Of a stretch of DNA of 20,000 bases, positions 8,301-17,075 are shown piece after piece (positions within the stretch are counted from its first letter, which is position 1; every line of letters starts with the position of its first letter). A model generated the notes under the pieces. The model was given only the letters and a program-made list of their open reading frames with translations, made no database searches and had not been told where the DNA came from. The stretch lies in the NCBI GenBank assembly GCA_018398765.1, contig JAHBMJ010001095.1, positions 10,258-30,257 of the forward strand, given 5' to 3'. The stretch is from Chromera velia (Eukaryota; Sar; Chromeraceae). The position numbers and the translations under genes were made by a program.

Positions 8301-10600
8301 GTTCTCTCTTCTGTAGGCCTGTTTGTCTGCTTCTTTCTTTCTTTCTTTGTGTCTGCAGGACAACTATATCATCGGACAACCGGGCATTCAACGCGCCGTC
8401 TTGCGGTTGAAGGAGATCGTCAGAAGGGTGGACGGTGAGTCAGTCAAGCCGTCAGAGTCTCAGATGAAAAAAGAAGAAAAGAGGAGAGTGACTCTTGTCG
8501 TGTGGGTGCGGGCGTCGTCTCTCTGCGTGAGAGAGATCCTCTGAACGGCGTGGTGCCTTTTGAGAACTTCGCGAAGATATCCAACTCGCGGAGGCTTCTG
8601 TTTGTATTTTTCGGCCGCTTCTGACGTCTGCCTTCATCTTCCTTTTGGCCTTTTTTTCTCCTCTCTCTTTCCATCTGAATACTTTGTGTGCCTGCCTCGT
8701 TCTTTCTCTGTCTTCCGACCATGCATCCAGAAAGCCTTCACGAACACTTGACGAAGAACGACCTCGACCTGCTGCATGTCGCCTTCCGGTGGCTCAATTG
8801 TTTGCTCTTAAGGTGGGTGTGTAGGTGGGTCGGTTAGTGCGTCTTTCGACTTTTCAGAGCTGTTTTTTTCCTGTTCGTGCGTGTTTGTCAGAGCCTGTGC
8901 GAGCACATATGTGAGAGAGGGAGAGAACGCCTGCGTGTTAGGTGCACGGGGTGGGAGGCAGATGAATGTCTTTTCCCCTTGTTTGTTCCTTTCGTTTCTT
9001 CCTCGTCCTTCCCATTGCTTCCCCTGACCTTTGTTGGTTCGTTCTTTCGTTCGTTGATTCTATTCAATTGTTGTTCACCTTGTGACTTCACAATAGGGTA
9101 CCTCGCATCCCCAGCCGTCTTTTCTTTGCCTTCCTTTTCTTGTGATTATTGCCCGTCTGACACACGAGACCACAAAAACGAGTACGGACAAAGAGATCCA
9201 TCCAAGAAGGGAACTCGAGGGGAAACTTTTGGCATCCGTCCGCCGTATCTTTTTCTTCTTAGTGTATCTCTTGTCGCATTCGCCTGTCTGTTTTCTTTCT
9301 GTCTGTCTGTCTGTCTGTCTTTCTTTCTTTCTTTCTTTCTTTTTCTTTCTTTCTTTCTTTCTTTCTTTCTGTCTTTCTTTCTTCTTTTTTTCTTTCTTTC
9401 TTCTTTCTTTCTTTCTTGTGTTTATTTCTTTTCTCCCGTCTTTTCGTTGTTCCTTTCTTTCATGTGGATTCTCTCCCCTGACTCCCTCACTGCTCCCTGC
9501 TTCTGCCTGCAGAGAGTTCTCGTTGCGGTGTGGGATCAGACTGTGGGACACTCTGATAGCAGAGCAGGACGGGTTCTCGGTCTTCCACGTGTACGTGTGT
9601 GCAGTGTTCCTGGTTCACTGGGGGCCTGCGTTGAAGGACATGGACTTCCAGCAAGTGAGTGAAGGAAGGAAGGAGCGAGTGGGTGGGTGATGGAGGGAGT
9701 GGCTAAGTGATTGAGTATGCAACTGAGTGAATTGGTCAACAGGCGACCAGAGGGATAGGGGGGGAGGTAGTGGAATGAACGTTCAATTCCTGTTCCGGGA
9801 TTTGGATAGAGAGTGGGCAGGGCAGGGCCTGGGTTCTCAAGTGAACGCGTTGTGTTCCTCCTTCTCTTCTCCCTCTCTCTTTGCTTCTCTTTCCCGCATG
9901 CATGCGTCTGCTTCCTTCTCCACTTTTTCCCGTCACCGTCTGATCCTGTGTGCTTCTTGCTGCACCTTGTCCTCCGCTTTCAACCTTCTCCCTTGTGTGT
10001 GTGTGTGTGTGTGCAGATGATGCTGTTCATGCAGAAGTTTCCAACGAGTGACTGGACACCTCAGGATGTGGACACGTTGCTAGCAGAGGCGTCAGTCAGT
10101 GAGTCAGTGAGTGAGTCAGTTCGAGAGAGAAACGAGGAATGAAAGCGCAATGTTCCTTTTTCTCTCGCCTCTCCGCCTTTGCTCTATCTGTCGCCTTGCC
10201 TCCCGGCGTGCGTGTCTATGTGATTGCGTGCATACCCGCGTGCGCGTTTGCGTTTGTACCTGTGAGAGTCTGCGTCTTAGTGTTCAGCAGCCATGCATGC
10301 CCCTCTTCTCACGCTTCTGATACCTGATTGAGGGCGCATGGAAACACACAGCAGGAAGAGGAGAGTGGCAAAACAAAGCATGCTGCTGCCTTTCCGCTTG
10401 TTCCCAGGCCATGTCTGGTTCCCCCCCCCCTTCTTCAGGTCCTTCTTGTGCCTCTTCCCTTTCCTCCTTTCTGCTCGCTTGCATGCTTCGCCCGACTGTC
10501 TCGAGCCTCTGCCTTGTTCTGCTTCTTCCGGCTTTCCACTGCGCGCAGGTTCGTGCTGAAAAGTCTCTTTCACCAGTCTCCCAAGCATCTAGGTCCATGA
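5353..10600 (+). CDS. TBC1D22/Gyp1-type Rab GTPase-activating protein, 12 exons
   Basis: Exons are 5353-5560, 5677-5759, 6080-6116, 6519-6559, 6760-6942, 7511-7565, 7896-8011, 8359-8434, 8731-8812, 9513-9654, 10017-10090 and 10549-10600. They join in phase to 382 codons plus TGA. Residues 1-69 are low complexity (12 serines at 27-38, then a basic KRKVRVERL stretch). The TBC domain runs from about 70 to 355. It has W77-SGVP, RAWRLLL, the arginine-finger motif I141-x2-D-x2-R147 and the glutamine-finger motif YVQG at 182-185. It then has EADAYW, DNY...QPGIQ, LRCGIRLWDT and YVCAVFLVHW. These match human TBC1D22A/B and yeast Gyp1 along the whole domain, so it should stimulate GTP hydrolysis by a Golgi-type Rab. 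Both catalytic residues are present, so activity is expected. Exons 3 and 4 are only 37 and 41 nt. The start is the first in-frame ATG of exon 1. Six of 11 donors have C at +3. Confidence 0.93.
6140..6306 (+). repeat. Tetranucleotide-rich patch in TBC intron 3
   Basis: Short runs of GGTT (about 6143-6165), ATTG/AATG (6199-6240) and GAGT (6281-6304) occur in succession within one intron. Confidence 0.8.
8018..8056 (+). other. G-quadruplex-like G-run cluster in TBC intron 7
   Basis: Five G-runs of 7, 3, 9, 3 and 4 bases, with spacers of 1-5 bases, begin six bases after the GTGAGA donor. The sense transcript fits the G3+N1-7 rule for a quadruplex. Homopolymer lengths here may carry sequencing error. 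Confidence 0.7.
9291..9417 (+). repeat. (TCTG)n(TTTC)n pyrimidine tract in TBC intron 9
   Basis: About 125 bases of almost pure pyrimidine: five TCTG units, then imperfect TTTC repeats. It lies about 95 bases upstream of the exon 10 acceptor in the longest TBC intron (700 nt). It makes spurious open frames on both strands. Confidence 0.9.
9994..10013 (+). repeat. (GT)n at the TBC exon 11 acceptor
   Basis: About nine GT units lie immediately before the CAG acceptor of exon 11, where a polypyrimidine tract would normally be. Confidence 0.85.
10091..10120 (+). repeat. (GTCA/GTGA)n repeat containing the exon 11 donor
   Basis: The donor GTCAGT at 10091 is the first of a run of overlapping GTCAGT and GTGAGT sites spaced four bases apart. 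Only the first keeps the phase needed by exon 12 while matching the family sequence LLAEA-F. Confidence 0.85.
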
Positions 10601-10639
10601 CACACTGGCAGAAAGGGAGAGAAAAACAATGGGTCAAGT

Positions 10640-12330
10640 TCATTTAGGACGCATCTTTGATTCTCGCAAACTACAAACTGCAGTAAAGTTTTGAATTCAT
10701 TATTTTAATTGTCATCAAAGATATGATCCCCCCTGAATATAATGAACTAGATTGATTTTGATGCCCATCCACAGTTTTGAAACTCATTCTAATACTCACT
10801 AATAGTCTAATATTTAATTATTGAATCCTCTTGTGAATGCATCGTCTATTTCTTTGTATAATTAACTTATTCTTTATACATATTTTTAAATATTTTTTTA
10901 TTTTTTATATGTTATAGGTCAAATAATAGTTGTTAGTAGTTGTTATGTTATTATTTGTGTACATTCTAAATGGATCTGTCTGGACTTTTTGGGTGCCCTG
11001 CAGCTGAGTGGGGCCGTTGCGGGCCATTCCGCGGCCCCCCGGTCTTTATCCAAAACGTCATGGAGTTTACAGTCATTGTATCAGGGAGTGATACACAAAA
11101 ACAGACGAAGTTAAGTCATATGTCAAGTTATGTTGCAATCTCAGAATCTTTCTGAAAAAAACGTTTCCGTGCGGACTGGTCATAGATGCAAGACCCTACC
11201 CTACCCTAACCACTGCCGGGGCCATGTTTTAGTCTTACTAGAATAATGTTATTCCCTTCGGAATCCAAGTTCCTGCCCATAACTCAGTCTTTACTCAGAT
11301 AATAACTCTTACTACCCCGAAGGGCTCCAACGCAATTCCTTCTAATTTTTTCTTTTCAATGCAATTTAAAGAATCAATCAACTTTTAAATTAGACTGCAG
11401 GGCTGTGTCACGCGTATCATCATACGGCGTATGAGTCAATGAAAAAAAACTTTAGAGATTGTGTTTTCATATATATAATGCTAGATGTAATGCTTCTTGT
11501 ACCTCCCAACACTAAAGACTGCATGCAATTTCTATCATTTTTCAAGTTTAGTTTTTTGAACGACATTTTTTTTTTCTTTCCAGCCTGAGGGTTTGCTCGG
11601 GAGGGAAGTGGCCTTGGGAGGGAAGTGGCCGTGTTCTCTGGGTCTTTCAACCGGGAGGGCGCAAACTGAATGAATTTCTTTGGCAATCTAAGAACTTTAA
11701 GAAAGAGAAGAGATGAATAAAAGTGCAAGCAAATAAAACTTTTTTAAAAAGGAGAATCATTTAGAAAAGTGTGGGGCACTGTGCTTAAAGAAAGAGGTGT
11801 AATGAGTTGAATCAGATGGAAGAGAGGGAAGAGGGTAGCCTTTAAAATTTCCAATGGTAGAACTGAAGTGTTGTGAAAGTTCTGCCCTGCATCTCCTCTG
11901 TCTCCGTCTGTCTCTTTTCTCTCTCTTTTGTTTGTCCATTCTGTCGTGAAGTTGTGATTGATAAGCTCTATTAAAGTGATTGAAGTTGCTTTTGTTTTAG
12001 TTGATGGTGGTTTTAGGACGGAACTTACCGACAAACTAAGCTAGATCCGCCTCCCATATATGGGGACGCAGTATGCATGACAAAACCCCCAATCATCATT
12101 TTTTTCTAAATACTGATTTTTGAGTAACGTTTTTATTTGTTTTTGTCCAAAATTTTAGACTGGCATTATCGTTTAGTGGACTTTTGAGCGGCACAATTAA
12201 TATTTCAAAATTAGATTTTTGAGCGGCGTTTAGCTTCAAGTAGCATGGAGACAGGAGTATTTGCGGGGTCGCTACTTATTTCAGTCTGTACACTATGTTT
12301 TTTATTTTAATTAAGCCCAGTCTCATTCTT
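10640..12330. other. AT-rich noncoding island B
   Basis: Strongly AT-rich DNA begins about 40 bases after the TBC stop codon. No gene was found in about 1.7 kb. Contents include a GC-rich patch (10980-11045), a short run of CCCTA units (about 11193-11208) and an 8-bp inverted repeat CCCTTCGG / CCGAAGGG (11254-11261, 11317-11324). A 15-base word at 11302-11316 also occurs in island C. CCCATATATGGG lies near 12053. GATTTTTGAG-type units recur at 12115-12132, 12179-12194 and 12214-12231. The first part may hold the TBC 3' untranslated region. Confidence 0.6.
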
Positions 12331-12340
12331 CTTCAGGAGC

Positions 12341-12660
12341 GTGCACTGCTGCGACTTCTCCCGCGGTTGCGAGCGATATGTCCTTTATAGCTGTCTTCGT
12401 TCAACGATCGCTGTTTGTCGTTTTATGCGCGCGAGGCCCGGCCGCGGCCCTCTCGGGCCCGCGCTCCACATATGCAGCGCGCGCCCGCGTACGCGCGTAA
12501 AAACTCGTCACCTTTGCAAACATCCGCTTCTCGGGACCAGCGTTTTCCAAAAAACTCGTCACCTTTGCAAAAATCTGTCTTTAGGGCCATGCATGTTTGT
12601 ATATTAATATCGATATATGCTTCTTGAGGTGGTAATTAATGCGACCCTCTGCCCACTATG
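12341..12660. other. GC-rich patch with a 51-bp direct repeat
   Basis: Composition flips to very GC-rich with many CG dinucleotides up to about 12500. AAAACTCGTCACCTTTGCAA then occurs twice, with copies 51 bases apart (12499-12520 and 12550-12571). The plus-strand frame is open, and the spacing is 17 codons, but the peptide resembles nothing I know. Confidence 0.6.
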
Positions 12661-12700
12661 TCCAACTTGCTGTGATGTTACTTTGTCCTTGTTTCTGTCT

Positions 12701-12895
12701 TTTTTGTCGGTTGTGTTCATGAGGAGAAGGAGGGAAGAAAAGCCTAGAGAAAGGCGATATAGGCTGTAGTCATTCATTCATTCATTCATTCATTCATTCA
12801 TATGGTCTGCATGTCTCTGTATCTCTGGCTGTCTGTCTGTCTGTCTGCCTGCCTGCCTGCCTGCCTGCCTGTCTGTTTGTCTGTCTATCTGTCGA

Positions 12896-12926
<31 letters not shown>

Positions 12927-12932
12927 ATCTGC
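12701..12932 (+). repeat. Leader plus (ATTC)n and (TCTG/CCTG)n array 1
   Basis: A leader (TTTTTGTCGGTTGTGTTCAT, then a purine-rich run to CGATATAG) precedes an (ATTC)n run at 12771-12801 and a TCTG/CCTG array from about 12829. The leader is closely matched at 14892, ahead of another array. Confidence 0.85.
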
Positions 12933-13690
12933 CTTCTAATATATAGAAAAGAAAGCGGGAACGTGCACGCAGAGACCTCGAACTACGGTATGTTCGGCAA
13001 CTGTTGTCTGAACATCTATATCTATACACGTGCATTTCGATACAGGCATACAAGGATTGCGAAAGACCCCATGCAAAGCCAAACCCTCTGTTCTGAGGTT
13101 CACGCTTTCGTCTTGCACAGTCCGAGTGTCACCAGATGAAGCGACACCTCAACACACACGCTCGCGCCGGACTGGAACCATCGTACATTTACATTTGCTC
13201 GTGAATGTATATATATAGATTATATACATGCAGTTGCTCGTGTTGCTGATCGCCGTGGTCAACGGAAGAGCGGAGCTTCATGGAACAATTGAGAAGGTGA
13301 CAAGCCTCTTGAAGAGCAGATAGAACTCCTCAGCGCCCATGAAACCCCTTGGGAGTTGAAGATAAACGGGAGAGTTAATTTGGGAAAACCAACCAGGTCA
13401 GCATGCAAAAAAGGTTCTCCCAAAGTTCCGATTCTGTTGTTGGAGAAAAGAAAAACTGATGTAGTCTGCTGATGCAAACGCTCTTCAGTGTCCAAAGACT
13501 GTTTCTTTTGTGGGATGCTACATACTCGCACCCTCTGCAGGTTGTGTGGCCAACTGCCAGAATGTCTTCGCTCCGAATTTTTTTTGCCCCATGTCTTATG
13601 GCCGTCTGCATCGCGTCCGTATCTTTTTCAGACTAAAGAAACCCGGCCCAACAGACCCTCTCTTCATCAAAGCCATTGAGACAGGAAAAA
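12933..13690. other. Unresolved region between arrays
   Basis: No gene is certain. On the plus strand an open stretch before 13396 ends at a GTCAGC donor in phase with an exon-like segment from 13541 (acceptor TCTGCAG). That segment stays open to a TGA at 13677-13679 in one frame and on into the array in another. On the minus strand, 13265-13430 carries reverse-transcriptase-like words. The two readings conflict, and at most one is right. Confidence 0.3.
13265..13430 (-). pseudogene. Possible decayed Ty1/copia reverse transcriptase fragment
   Basis: On the minus strand, FLHADL is followed by PVYLQLPRGF in another frame. In copia-type reverse transcriptases the order AFLHGDL...EVYMKLPPGF is highly conserved with similar spacing. 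The frame change and a nearby stop imply decay. The usual downstream KALYGLKQ motif is not seen, so this is a weak call. Confidence 0.25.
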
Positions 13691-14054
13691 GCCTGCCTGT
13701 CTGCCTGCCTGCCTGCCTGTCTGCCTGTCTGTCTGCCTGTCTGTCTGCCTGCCTACCTGCCTGCCTGCCTGTCTGCCTGTCTGCCTGTCTGTCTGCCTGT
13801 CTGTCCGTCTGTCTGTCTGCCTGCCTGTCTGCCTGTCTGTCTCTCTGTCCGTGTGTCTGTCTGTCTGTCTGCCTGTCTGTCTGCCTGCCTACCTGCCTGC
13901 CTGCCTGTCTGCCTGTCTGCCTGTCTGCCTGTCTGCCTGTCTGTCTGTCTGCCTGTCTGCCTGCCTGCCTGCCTGTCTTCCTGTCTGTCTTCCTGCCTGC
14001 TTGCCTGTCTGTCTGTCTGTCTGTCTCTCTGCCTGTCCGCCTGTCTGTCTGCCT
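13691..14054 (+). repeat. (TCTG/CCTG)n array 2
   Basis: About 360 bases of interspersed TCTG and CCTG units with rare TCTC, TCCG and CTAC variants. No stop codon can form from these units, so all plus frames are open. These frames are artefacts. Confidence 0.95.
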
Positions 14055-14065
14055 ACACGTACACG

Positions 14066-14292
14066 CATTCTTTCCATCTGAACGGGCGGTCAAAAGAAGA
14101 GATCCAACAAGTAGAGAGGGATTTTGCTTCTGTTTGTGTCATCGACTGAAAAAGGGAACCCCAGAAGAAGAAATCAAAAATAAAGGGAACCCCAGAAGAA
14201 GAAAGTGGCAAATGCTGAAAACGAACTCCTTGTAGAAGGTCCCTATGCGAAAGGAAATGAAAAGAAACGAACTCGTTCAGATGGAAAGAATG
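14066..14292. repeat. 19-bp perfect inverted repeat flanking a 189-bp spacer
   Basis: CATTCTTTCCATCTGAACG at 14066-14084 is exactly complementary to 14274-14292. The spacer includes a direct repeat of AAAGGGAACCCCAGAAGAAG at 14151 and 14182 (31-base period). This could be a small foldback element. No coding function is clear. Confidence 0.8.
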
Positions 14293-14428
14293 TGGAAGTA
14301 CAATAGGGCAACCCTGCACTGGGTAGTGAAGGGCCACAGGGTACGACTCAAGGTCTGGAGCTCTGGTACCCTTCCACTGAGAGCGCACCAAAGGAAAAGA
14401 AGAAAACAGAAGAGAATGAAAGGAAGGC

Positions 14429-14476
14429 TCTGTTTGTTTGTCTGTGTCTGTCTGTCTGTGTCTGCTTGTTTGTGTA

Positions 14477-14507
<31 letters not shown>

Positions 14508-14530
14508 ATCTGTCTGTCTGCCTGTCTGTC
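14429..14530 (+). repeat. (TCTG)n array 3
   Basis: About 100 bases, mostly TCTG units with some TTTG and TGTG variants, ending in CCTG units. Confidence 0.9.
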
Positions 14531-14556
14531 CAAAGAAAGGAAGCGATTCGGAAAAA

Positions 14557-14704
14557 GTGAAGTGAAGAAAAGACGATATAGCCTGTCTGTCTGCCTGTTT
14601 GCCTGCCTGCCTGTCTGCCTGCCTGCCTGCCTGCCTGCCTGTCTGTCTGTCTGTCTGTCTGTCTGTCTGCCTGTCTGTCTGCCTGTCTGTCTGTCTGTCT
14701 GTCT
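14557..14704 (+). repeat. Leader plus (TCTG/CCTG)n array 4
   Basis: The leader at 14557-14581 (GTGAAGTGAAGAAAAGACGA, then TATAG) runs straight into the TCTG/CCTG array. The same leader sits at 15267-15291. Confidence 0.95.
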
Positions 14705-14891
14705 TGTCTTGTCTTTTTTTCTCTTCTTTGTCTTGAGTGGAAGCAGCAGAGGAGTAGCGTGTGAAACCAGTGATCACGTGAAAGTCTGTCGGGAGGTGGA
14801 GAGGCAAGGGGCGCTTAACTTTCACCTTTCGGGCCCCCTGCCCACGCTGTTTGATTGTTGGTGCTGTTCTTTTGTCTTTGTTCTTTCTTTC

Positions 14892-15237
14892 TTTTTGTCT
14901 GTTGTGTTCATGAAGAAAAGAAGGAAGAAGAAGAAACATATAGTCTGTCTGTCTGTCTGTCTGTCTATCTGTCTGTCTGTCTGTCTGCCTGCCTGTCTGC
15001 CTGCCTGCCTGTCTGCCTGTCTGCCTGTCTGTCTGTCTGCCTGCCTGCCTGTCTGTCTGTCTGCCTGTCTGCCTGTCTGCCTGCCTGCCTGCCTGCCTGT
15101 CTTCCTGCCTGCCTGCCTGCCTGTCTGTCTGTCTACCTGTCTGCCTGTCTGTCTGTCTGTCTGTCTGTCTCTCTGCCTGTCCGCCTGTCTGTCTGCCTGC
15201 CTGTCTGTCTGCCTGTCTGCCTGCCTGCCTGCCTACG

Positions 15238-15266
<29 letters not shown>
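14892..15266 (+). repeat. Leader plus (TCTG/CCTG)n array 5
   Basis: The leader at 14892-14942 (TTTTTGTCTGTTGTGTTCAT, then a GAA-rich run ending CATATAG) precedes about 325 bases of TCTG/CCTG. The first half of the leader matches the one at 12701. Confidence 0.95.
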
Positions 15267-15268
<2 letters not shown>

Positions 15269-15610
15269 GAAGTGAAGAAAAGACGATATAGTCTGTCTGT
15301 CTGTCTGTCTGCCTGCCTGCCTGCCTGTCAGCCTGTTTGCGTGCCTGCCTGTCAGCCTGTCAGCCTGCCTGCCTGCCTGCCTGCCTGTCTGCCTGTCTGT
15401 CTGCCTGTCTGTCTGCCTGCCTGTCTGCCTGTCTGCCTGTCTGTCTGTCTGTCTGTCTGTATGCCTGTCTGTCTGCCTGTCTGTCTGCCTGTCTGTCTAT
15501 CTACCTGTCTGCCTATCTGCCTATACCTATCTGCCTGTCTGTCTATCTGCCTGCCTGTCTGCCTATCTGCCTGTCTGTCTGCTTGTCTGCCTGTTTGTCT
15601 GCTTGTCTGC
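15267..15610 (+). repeat. Leader plus (TCTG/CCTG)n array 6
   Basis: The 25-base leader identical to 14557-14581 is followed by about 320 bases of TCTG/CCTG with scattered TATC and CAGC variants. The array ends in CTGCTTTCAAG, which could be a 3' splice site. Confidence 0.95.
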
Positions 15611-15611
15611 T

Positions 15612-15758
15612 TTCAAGAACAAGTGGAAGCGGGACACAGCACCGGTGATTGAGAAATTCCGAGCTTGGAAGACCCTGGAAGTAACACCCCGGAGGTTGGT
15701 TCTTTCATCAGTCAATGAGATGGGCGGGAAGAAGCTGGAGGAAGGTCAGGCCAGGTAA
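15612..15758 (+). CDS. Possible terminal exon of an unknown protein
   Basis: This frame has 48 non-repetitive codons ending at TAA (15756-15758), directly after the pyrimidine array. The peptide is lysine- and arginine-rich with normal amino-acid variety (it includes KWKRDTAP, WKTLEVTPRR and NEMGGKKLEE), unlike the repeat-derived frames around it. A plausible acceptor is TTTCAAG at 15611-15617, with the TCTG/CCTG array as pyrimidine tract. Alternatively, AG|GTAATG at 15754-15755 is a donor and the exon continues elsewhere. I do not recognise the family. Upstream exons, if any, would lie left of the arrays. Confidence 0.35.
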   Translation, partial: FKNKWKRDTAPVIEKFRAWKTLEVTPRRLVLSSVNEMGGKKLEEGQAR

Positions 15759-15824
15759 TGAATCCGACCGAGCAGCTTCTCCTGCGATTGCGACAGTCTC
15801 TCTCTCTCTCTCCCTCTCTCTTTT

Positions 15825-16767
15825 TATGTCTCTCTGCGTCTATCGACTCTCTTTAGACAGACAGGAGAAGAAGAAACTCTAGAAGAAACTGCCGACAATG
15901 CTTCTGCTGCTCTCTATGTCTCTCTACGTGTATCGACTCTCTTCAGACAGACAGGAGAAGAAGAAACTGCCAACAACGCTTCTGGTGCTCTCTATGTCTC
16001 TCTGCGTCTATCGACTCTCTTCAGATAGACAGGAGAAGAAGAAACTGCCGACAACGCTTCTGGTGCTCTCTATGTCTCTCTGCGTGTATCGACTCTCTTC
16101 AGACAGACAGGAGAAGAAGAAACTGCCGACAACGCTTCTGGTGCTCTCTATGTCTCTCTGCGTATATCGACTCTCTTCAGACACACAGGAGAAGAAGAAA
16201 CTGCCGACAACGCTTCTGGTGCTCTCTATGTCTCTCTGCGTGTATCGACTCTCTTCAGACAGACAGGAGAAGAAAAAACTGCCGACAACGCTTCTGGTGC
16301 TCTCTATGTCTCTCTGCGTGTATCGACTCTCTTCAGACAGACAGGAGAAGAAAAAACTGCCGACAACGCTTCTGGTGCTCTCTATGTCTCTCTGCGTGTA
16401 TCGACTCTTTTCAGACAGACAGGAGAAGAAGAAACTGCCGACAACGCTTCTGGTGCTCTCTATGTCTCTCTGCGTGTATCGACTCTCTTCAGACAGACAG
16501 GAGAAGAAGAAACTGCCGACAACGCTTCTGCTGCTCTCTATGTCTCTCTGCGTGTATCGACTCTCTTCAGACAGACAGGAGAAGAAGAAAGTGCCGACAA
16601 CGCTTCTGGTGCTCTCTATGTCTCTCTGTGTGTATCGACTCTCTTCAGACAGACAGGAGAAGAAGAAACTGCCGACAACGCTTCTGGTGCTCTCTATGTC
16701 TCTCTGCGTGTATCGACTCTCTTCAGACAGACAGGAGAAGAAAAAACTGCCGACAATGCTGCTGCTG
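15825..16767 (+). repeat. 78-bp minisatellite, 11 copies plus one divergent copy
   Basis: Eleven copies run head to tail from about 15910, preceded by a divergent copy with a small insertion. Each unit is 26 codons, encoding LSMSLCVYRLSSDRQEKKK then LPTTLLV. The plus frame stays open for 302 codons (15898-16806), starting at an ATG and ending in a unique tail (HKIRLKYLETFF) before TGA. The opposite strand is also largely open, but TAG appears in copies carrying GTC for the V codon. The peptide alternates a hydrophobic stretch of about 15 residues with a charged RQEKKK block. I recognise no homologue, and whether it is translated is unknown. Confidence 0.9.
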
Positions 16768-16806
16768 CACAAGATTAGACTGAAATACCTTGAGACTTTC
16801 TTTTGA

Positions 16807-17075
16807 CCTCATGCATGGGCTCCGTTTGGGCGCACGCTCTCTGTATAAGGAAAGAGCGAGACTTTCTTGATGTGTAAGTGTGGCATCGGATCTGTCAATG
16901 GGCAGATGTTCCGTCTGTCTTTATCTTGGAGTCCCTCTTTTATCTTACCGCTCTTCTTTCTGCCTGGCAGAGTCCTCGTGACTTGTCTCGCGGTTCCCGC
17001 TGCTTTCTTTAGTTGTTCGGTTTCTGTCGTTTTCTGTCCCCGCACACGTTTGTGTCTCCACGTACGTGTGCCCAG
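16807..17075. other. Spacer without recognised gene
   Basis: Pyrimidine-rich sequence on the plus strand that could be intron ending at the CCCAG acceptor at 17071-17075. Nothing else was identified. Confidence 0.4.

Noticed and set aside
9075..9690. Open frames across the TTTC tract in TBC intron 9
   Set aside because: They are produced by the pyrimidine repeat. The true coding part is exon 10 (9513-9654), confirmed by phase and family match.
10970..11155. 61-codon plus-strand frame in island B
   Set aside because: It covers a local GC-rich patch, has no splice context and resembles no family.
11193..11208. Telomere-like CCCTA repeats
   Set aside because: Only about three imperfect units inside an AT-rich island. 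Too few to indicate a telomere or interstitial telomeric tract.
13117..13173. C2H2 zinc-finger half (CHQMKRHLNTH)
   Set aside because: The C-x2-C half is missing upstream, and the frame is interrupted on both sides.
12771..15610. CRISPR-like array
   Set aside because: The repeats are four-base units without unique spacers, in a genome with spliceosomal introns.
13510..15652. Long plus-strand open frames of repeated SVCLPACL-type peptides and minus-strand DRQ/GRQ frames
   Set aside because: TCTG and CCTG units cannot form stop codons in any frame on either strand, so these frames follow from the microsatellite and are not genes.
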